Below are positions 38,201 to 42,719 of a stretch of DNA of 42,719 nucleotides, in pieces. Numbering within the stretch: position 1 is the first letter of the stretch; the number at the start of each line of letters is the position of its first letter. The position numbers were made by a program, and so were the translations under genes. The stretch comes from Bifidobacteriaceae bacterium. Lineage in GTDB: Bacteria > Actinomycetota > Actinomycetes > Actinomycetales > WQXJ01. The DNA lies in NCBI GenBank assembly GCA_031268215.1, contig JAIRXP010000028.1, positions 1-42,719 on the forward strand, written 5' to 3'. Below the pieces are notes generated by a model. It saw only the letters and a program-made list of their open reading frames with translations, did not search any database and was not told the DNA's origin.

Positions 38201-39128
38201 CCGGCTGATTCTCAGTCTGGAGGAAAGCGTTGACAACCCTCAGGCGTTTGAGCGCGCGCGTCTTACGCTGGCCCTTGCCGTTCTTGATGGTTTCGCGCAG
38301 CGAATCGGATTCGGCCCTCAGGTCAAAGGTCCGCAACCGGTGCTGAATCGCCTCCGCCCCCATAGAGCCCTTGAAGTAGGAGCCAAAGCGGTCCTGCATG
38401 GAACGGTAGAGGAGCTCGTCACCCTCCAGGTCAGCGACTTTCAGATTCTGGAACCGGTCCCAGACCCGCTCGATCCTCTCCAAGTCCTTATCCGCCCGGC
38501 GGCGGATCGATGCCATCTCGCGTTCAGCGGAGTCCCGTAGCCGCTTCTTGGCGTCATTCTTGGCGCCCGCCGCCTCCAGCGCCGCCAAGTCGGTTTCGAG
38601 ACGCTGGGCGCGTGACTCGATCTCCAGGTCGCGGTCGGTTGAGATCCGCTTCTTATCCAGCTCGATCTCATTGCGCAGCGATTCGAAGTCCTCAGCCCGG
38701 CCCTTGTCATCCACCTCGGTGATCATGTACGCGGCGAAGTAGATGACCTTCTCCAGGTCCTTCGGCGCTAGGTCAAGGAGGTAGCCAAGACGCGACGGCA
38801 CACCTTTGAAGTACCAAATGTGAGTCACCGGGGCCGCCAGTTCAATGTGGCCCATGCGCTCACGCCGGACCTTTGAACGGGTCACCTCAACGCCGCAGCG
38901 TTCGCAGATGATCCCCTTGAATCGGACCCGCTTGTACTTGCCGCAAGAGCACTCCCAATCGCGGGTGGGGCCAAAGATCTTCTCGCAGAACAAGCCTTCC
39001 TTCTCCGGCTTGAGGGTGCGGTAGTTGATCGTCTCCGGCTTCTTGACTTCGCCATGTGACCAACTCCGGATGTCATCGGCAGTGGCCAGGCCAATCTTGA
39101 TTGCGTCGAAGATATTGACGTCGAGCAA
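35250..39128 (-). CDS. rpoC: RNA polymerase beta' subunit
   Basis: The 1292-residue subunit begins at TTG ([15 protein letters not shown]). The first zinc site is Cys60, Cys62, Cys75 and Cys78 (ECSCG and CERCG). The catalytic Mg-binding motif NADFDGD is at 533-539. The second zinc site is in [19 protein letters not shown]. The trigger-loop region includes [13 protein letters not shown]. The length is normal for actinobacteria. It is 63 bases downstream of rpoB and cotranscribed with it. Confidence 0.99.
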   Translation of the reverse strand: MLDVNIFDAIKIGLATADDIRSWSHGEVKKPETINYRTLKPEKEGLFCEKIFGPTRDWECSCGKYKRVRFKGIICERCGVEVTRSKVRRERMGHIELAAPVTHIWYFKGVPSRLGYLLDLAPKDLEKVIYFAAYMITEVDDKGRAEDFESLRNEIELDKKRISTDRDLEIESRAQRLETDLAALEAAGAKNDAKKRLRDSAEREMASIRRRADKDLERIERVWDRFQNLKVADLEGDELLYRSMQDRFGSYFKGSMGAEAIQHRLRTFDLRAESDSLRETIKNGKGQRKTRALKRLRVVNAFLQTENQPDAMVLDCIPVIPPDLRPMVQLDGGRFATSDLNDLYRRVINRNNRLKRLLDLGAPEIIVNNEKRMLQEAVDSLFDNGRRGRPVTGPGNRALKSISDMLKGKQGRFRQNLLGKRVDYSGRSVIVVGPTLKLHQCGLPKTMALELFKPFVMKRLVELNHSQNIKNAKRMVERQDAVVWDVLEEVITEHPVLLNRAPTLHRLGIQAFEPQLMEGKAIHLHPLVCGAFNADFDGDQMAVHLPLSAEAQAEARILMLSSNNILKPSDGRPVTIPTQDMIIGINHLTTLVEGSKGEGRKFSSPAEAIMAYDAGELDLGARVTIRMDDFVAPDGFVLPEDYVPGQPVNAETTLGRTLFNDALPIDYPYVNEMVDKKSLSAIVNALAEKYPKVDVAASLDALKEAGFKWATRSGVTISFSDVVAPASKPEILNRYEALAEAVQDQYDEGLITDEERRHELIEIWTKATDEVDKAMRENFPERNTVYRMVSSGARGNWMQVRQIAGMRGLVADPKGEIIPRPIKSNYREGLSVVEYFIATHGARKGLADTALRTADSGYLTRRLVDVSQDVIVREEDCGTERGLTLPIAEHAPDGTIRRHAKVETSVFARTLATDVEDSDGNVLAEAGTDAGDILIDRLMESGVHEVKVRSVLTCESRVGTCAMCYGRSLATGKLVDIGEAVGIIAAQSIGEPGTQLTMRTFHTGGVAAADDITQGLPRVQELFEARTPKGEAPIAEATGRIKIDDSERLRQIIIIPDDGSEEKIYPVSKRQRLKVEDGGRVEVGTALTVGAVDPKKVLRVQGARKAQEHLVQEVQAVYRSQGVDIHDKHIEVIVRQMLRRVTVLEPNDTTLLPGELVTRDRFEDENRRILAEGGRGAQGRPELMGITKASLATDSWLSAASFQETTRVLTEAAISGRMDPLLGLKENVIIGKLIPAGTGLPRYRQVVVEPTEEAKAELYPAYGYEEIDYPPLGAESVMMDDLEGFGFDPYQD

Positions 39129-39191
39129 GTCAGTCCCTGCTTCCTTGTGTACTAGATGTACGGTCTGTGAGCGTGTATCTAAATGGTGTGG

Positions 39192-42100
39192 TCAGATCTC
39201 GTCAACGGACGAGGCGTCCGGGCGGCGGGCCAGGTCAATGCCGAGTTCCTCGGCCGCCCTGTAAACCTCGTCATCCGAATCCCGCATCTCAATGGCGGTG
39301 CCGTCAGCCGACATGACGTCGACACTCAGGCACAGCGACTTCATCTCTTGCATCAGCACCCGGAAGGACTCCGGGATGCCCGGGTCGTGGACATTTTCGC
39401 CCTTGACTATGGCCTCATAGACCTTGACGCGACCAACCACGTCATCGGACTTGATGGTGAGCAACTCCTGGAGAGCGTAGGCGGCACCGTAGGCCTCCAA
39501 CGCCCAAACTTCCATCTCCCCGAAGCGCTGGCCACCAAACTGCGCTTTGCCGCCCAGCGGTTGCTGGGTGATCATCGAGTAGGGGCCAGTCGAACGGGCG
39601 TGGATCTTGTCATCCACCAGGTGGTGCAGCTTCAAGATGTACATTTCCCCGACCGCGATCGGCTCCGGGAAAGGCTCACCAGAACGGCCATCGAACAGCC
39701 TCGCCTTACCAGTCTGGTCAACCAAGCGCTGGCCGTCCCGGTTCGGGATGGTCGCGCCCAATAGGCCAGTCAGTTCGTCCTCGCGGACGCCATCGAACAC
39801 GGGCGTGGCAATGGGTTGGCCCGGCCGGCCCTGGCGAGTCTTCTCGCTCAAGCGCTTGGTCCATTCGGCGGTGTTCTCATCCACCTCCCAGCCTTGTGAA
39901 GCGATCCAGCCCATGTGCAGCTCCAGGACCTGGCCCACATTCATGCGGCCAGGAACACCCAGCGGGTTCAGAATCACGTCCACCGGTGAACCGTCCGCCA
40001 GGAACGGCATGTCCTCAACCGGCAAGATCTTGGAGATGACTCCCTTGTTGCCATGACGGCCAGCCAGCTTGTCCCCATCCGTGATCTTGCGACGCTGGGC
40101 AATATGCACGCGGACAACCTGATTCACGCCGGGAGCCAACTCGTCGCCATCGTCCCGGGAAAATTCCCTCACGCCAATCACCGTGCCGGACTCACCGTGC
40201 GGCACCTTCAGGGAAGTGTCACGCACCTCACGGGCCTTTTCGCCGAAGATGGCCCGTAACAGGCGCTCCTCCGGAGTCAGCTCAGTTTCACCCTTGGGTG
40301 TCACTTTGCCTACCAGCACATCGCCCGCCTGGACCTCCGCGCCAATCCGGATGATTCCGCGTTCATCCAAGTCAGCGAGTGATTCCTCAGAGGCGTTGGG
40401 GATGTCACGGGTGATTTCCTCTGGGCCTAGCTTCGTGTCCCGAGCGTCAACCTCATGTTCCTCAATGTGGATTGAGGAGAGCACGTCATCTTGGACCAGG
40501 CGTTTCGACAGGATGATGGCGTCCTCATAGTTGTGGCCTTCCCAGCTCATGAACGCGACCCGAAGGTTGCGCCCCAAGGCCAGCTCGCCGCCTTCAGTGG
40601 CCGGACCGTCCGCCAGCACCTGCCCAGCGCGGATTTGGTCGCCCTCATCCACCACAACCCGCTGGTTGTAACTGGTGCCCTGATTGGAACGCTGGAACTT
40701 GGCCACCCGGTAGACCCGCTCGGTGCCGTCGTTATTGGCGACCACCACCGAATCCGCGGAGACTTCCTGGACCAGACCGTCTTTCTCCGCGATGATCACG
40801 TCACCGGCGTCAATAGCAGCCCGCAATTCCATGCCGGTGCCAACCAACGGCGCCTCAGAGCGCAGCAAGGGCACCGCTTGGCGTTGCATGTTGGCGCCCA
40901 TCAACGCGCGGTTGGCGTCATCGTGCTCCAGGAACGGGATCATGGCGGTACCAACCGACACCATCTGGCGCGGGGAAACATCCATGTAAGCGATCTCATC
41001 TGGGTGGATGAACTCCACTTCGCCGCCCCGGGTGCGGGCCAGGACGCGATCCTCAGCGAATGAGCCGTCTTCGTTCAACGGCGCGTTAGCCTGGGCGATC
41101 ACGTACCGGTCTTCATCGTCCGCGGTCAAGTAACGAACATCATCCGTCACCCGCCCCTTCTTGACCACCCGGTACGGCGTCTCAATGAACCCATAAGGGT
41201 TGATCCGTCCGTAGGTGGCTAGCGACCCGATCAGGCCAATGTTGGGGCCCTCAGGCGTCTCAATGGGGCACATGCGGCCATAGTGCGACGGGTGAACGTC
41301 GCGGACTTCCATGCCAGCGCGGTCACGGCTGAGCCCGCCCGGGCCCAAGGCTGAAAGCCGCCGCTTGTGGGTCAGCCCCGCCAGCGGGTTGTTCTGGTCC
41401 ATGAACTGCGAGAGCTGCGAGGTGCCGAAGAACTCCTTGATCGAGGCGACGACCGGCCGAATATTGATCAAAGTCTGCGGCGTGATCGCCTCAACGTCTT
41501 GGGTGGTCATGCGTTCCCGCACCACCCGCTCCATGCGGCTGAGCCCAGTCCGAACCTGGTTCTGGATCAGTTCGCCAACCGCCCGGATGCGGCGGTTGCC
41601 AAAATGGTCAATGTCATCGGTCTCAACCCGCACCGTGCCGGCATTGGTCTTCAGCTCCTGGGCGCCGGCGTGCAGCGCGACCAGATACTTGATGGTGGCG
41701 ACGATGTCCTCAACCCGCAGGGTGGCCGACTTAGTCTGGACATCCAGCCCCAACTTGCGGTTGACCTTGTAGCGGCCAACCTTCGCCAAGTCGTAGCGCT
41801 TGGAGTTCAGGTAGAAGGTGTCCAGCAAGTTGCGGCCGGCTTCCGCCGTGGGCGGCTCGCCTGGCCGAATCTTGCGGTAGATGTCCACCAGAGCGTCCTC
41901 TTGCTCATGGATGTGATCCCGCTCCAGGGTCTCCAGAACAGTTGGGAAGTCACGGAAGTTAGATCTGATCTCCGCCTCAGTCACCCCCAGCGCCTTGAGG
42001 AAAATGGTCACCGACTGCTTGCGCTTGCGGTCAATCCGCACGCCAACCATGTCCCGCTTGTCAACCTCAAACTCCAGCCAGGCGCCGCGCGAGGGAATGA

Positions 42101-42677
42101 TCTTGGCGGAGAAGACGTCCTTGTCAGACGACTTATCCTGGCCCTTCTCGAAGTACACGCCGGGCGAGCGGACTAGCTGCGAGACCACCACCCGCTCAGT
42201 CCCGTTGATGATGAAGGTGCCCCGGTCCGTCATCAGGGGGAAGTCCCCCATGAAGACGGTCTGCGACTTGATCTCACCGGTGATGTAGTTCTGGAACTCA
42301 GCGGTCACGAAGAGCGGCGCGGAGTAGGTGAAGTCCTTCTCCTTGCACTGCTCGGCCGTCCATTTGGGCGGCTCGAAGCGGCTTTCCTTGAAGCTCAGCG
42401 CCATAGTCTCATTGAAGTCCTCAATGGGGCTGATCTCAGTGAAGATCTCCTCCAGCCCGGCGATCTCTGGCACACCTCCTGAGCCGTCCGCCTGGGCCGC
42501 AGCTAGCCGAGCACGCCAGTGCTCGTTGCCGATCAGCCAGTCGAACGAATCGCGCTGGAGGCCTAACAAATCAGGCACCTCCAGCGGCTCGCGGATCTTC
42601 GCGAACGAGATCCTGCCCGACCCGCTGAGCGGTGCGTTAGCGTCTACTGTTGAACGTGGGATGCGCGAGGCAGCCAA
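39192..42677 (-). CDS. rpoB: RNA polymerase beta subunit
   Basis: The 1161-residue subunit starts at TTG with GGGAGG five bases upstream, an ATG alternative being absent nearby. The rifampicin pocket at about 416-443 is [13 protein letters not shown], then [11 protein letters not shown]. Asp427, His437 and Ser442, the counterparts of M. tuberculosis Asp435, His445 and Ser450, are all wild-type, so no target-based rifampicin resistance is predicted. The C-terminal [24 protein letters not shown] block (here [16 protein letters not shown]) is present. Only 42 bases of upstream DNA are in the window, so the promoter is not visible. Confidence 0.99.
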   Translation of the reverse strand: MAASRIPRSTVDANAPLSGSGRISFAKIREPLEVPDLLGLQRDSFDWLIGNEHWRARLAAAQADGSGGVPEIAGLEEIFTEISPIEDFNETMALSFKESRFEPPKWTAEQCKEKDFTYSAPLFVTAEFQNYITGEIKSQTVFMGDFPLMTDRGTFIINGTERVVVSQLVRSPGVYFEKGQDKSSDKDVFSAKIIPSRGAWLEFEVDKRDMVGVRIDRKRKQSVTIFLKALGVTEAEIRSNFRDFPTVLETLERDHIHEQEDALVDIYRKIRPGEPPTAEAGRNLLDTFYLNSKRYDLAKVGRYKVNRKLGLDVQTKSATLRVEDIVATIKYLVALHAGAQELKTNAGTVRVETDDIDHFGNRRIRAVGELIQNQVRTGLSRMERVVRERMTTQDVEAITPQTLINIRPVVASIKEFFGTSQLSQFMDQNNPLAGLTHKRRLSALGPGGLSRDRAGMEVRDVHPSHYGRMCPIETPEGPNIGLIGSLATYGRINPYGFIETPYRVVKKGRVTDDVRYLTADDEDRYVIAQANAPLNEDGSFAEDRVLARTRGGEVEFIHPDEIAYMDVSPRQMVSVGTAMIPFLEHDDANRALMGANMQRQAVPLLRSEAPLVGTGMELRAAIDAGDVIIAEKDGLVQEVSADSVVVANNDGTERVYRVAKFQRSNQGTSYNQRVVVDEGDQIRAGQVLADGPATEGGELALGRNLRVAFMSWEGHNYEDAIILSKRLVQDDVLSSIHIEEHEVDARDTKLGPEEITRDIPNASEESLADLDERGIIRIGAEVQAGDVLVGKVTPKGETELTPEERLLRAIFGEKAREVRDTSLKVPHGESGTVIGVREFSRDDGDELAPGVNQVVRVHIAQRRKITDGDKLAGRHGNKGVISKILPVEDMPFLADGSPVDVILNPLGVPGRMNVGQVLELHMGWIASQGWEVDENTAEWTKRLSEKTRQGRPGQPIATPVFDGVREDELTGLLGATIPNRDGQRLVDQTGKARLFDGRSGEPFPEPIAVGEMYILKLHHLVDDKIHARSTGPYSMITQQPLGGKAQFGGQRFGEMEVWALEAYGAAYALQELLTIKSDDVVGRVKVYEAIVKGENVHDPGIPESFRVLMQEMKSLCLSVDVMSADGTAIEMRDSDDEVYRAAEELGIDLARRPDASSVDEI

Positions 42678-42719
42678 GAGTCCCTCCCGGAGTCAAAAAA
42701 GCACACGGCGCAGGACTGA

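Noticed and set aside
41270..41365. Possible rifampicin-resistance change in rpoB
   Set aside because: The pocket has Ala where E. coli has Ser522, but this is natural in several actinobacteria, and the main contact residues Asp, His and Ser are unchanged.
41367..42176. 269-codon plus-strand frame opposite rpoB
   Set aside because: It is an antisense shadow of rpoB.

Overview
The window is one contiguous piece of a GC-rich actinobacterial chromosome. Three things point to the class Actinomycetes: the order of the ribosomal operon, an rpsK-rpoA junction without rpsD, and a one-subunit-each rpoB-rpoC pair of 1161 and 1292 residues. The EF-Tu sequence, with its [24 protein letters not shown] domain II, looks most like Micrococcales. 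The genus cannot be named from this sequence alone. No rRNA, tRNA, CRISPR array, insertion sequence or phage gene was seen.

Region 1 (1-10141, plus strand) is the unusual part. It holds four paralogous large proteins of about 665-675 residues. The first is cut by the window edge. The three complete ones begin with a PilX-like type IV prepilin N-terminus, and their large exported domain carries eight conserved cysteines. A PilV-like and a PilW-like minor prepilin lie between the third and fourth paralogue. The genes fall into two operons (1698-5940 and about 6214-10141) linked by four-base or one-base stop/start overlaps. Both operons are preceded by a similar candidate promoter plus 5' leader. 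No assembly ATPase, platform protein or prepilin peptidase is in the window, so the core pilus machinery must be elsewhere. The set is best read as minor or tip components of a type IV pilus or type II secretion-like filament.

Region 2 (10374-26599, minus strand) is the S10-spc-alpha ribosomal cluster. In transcription order it runs rpsJ, rplC, rplD, rplW, rplB, rpsS, rplV, rpsC, rplP, rpmC, rpsQ, rplN, rplX, rplE, rpsN (zinc form), rpsH, rplF, rplR, rpsE, rpmD, rplO, secY, adk, map, infA, rpmJ, rpsM, rpsK, rpoA, rplQ. It ends in a strong hairpin terminator facing the pilin operon. Oddities are long charged tails on L15 and L17 and a 327-base hairpin-rich gap between rpmJ and rpsM.

Region 3 (27006-42677, minus strand) holds rpoB, rpoC, an inserted Aer-like PAS sensor gene, rpsL, rpsG, fusA, tuf, a DUF1345 membrane protein and a small free-standing protein resembling EF-Tu domain II. 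RpsL carries Arg at position 88, where most relatives have the streptomycin-sensitive Lys. RpoB keeps the main rifampicin-contact residues. Several essential genes (rpoB, rpoC, secY, rpsN, rpmJ) start at TTG.
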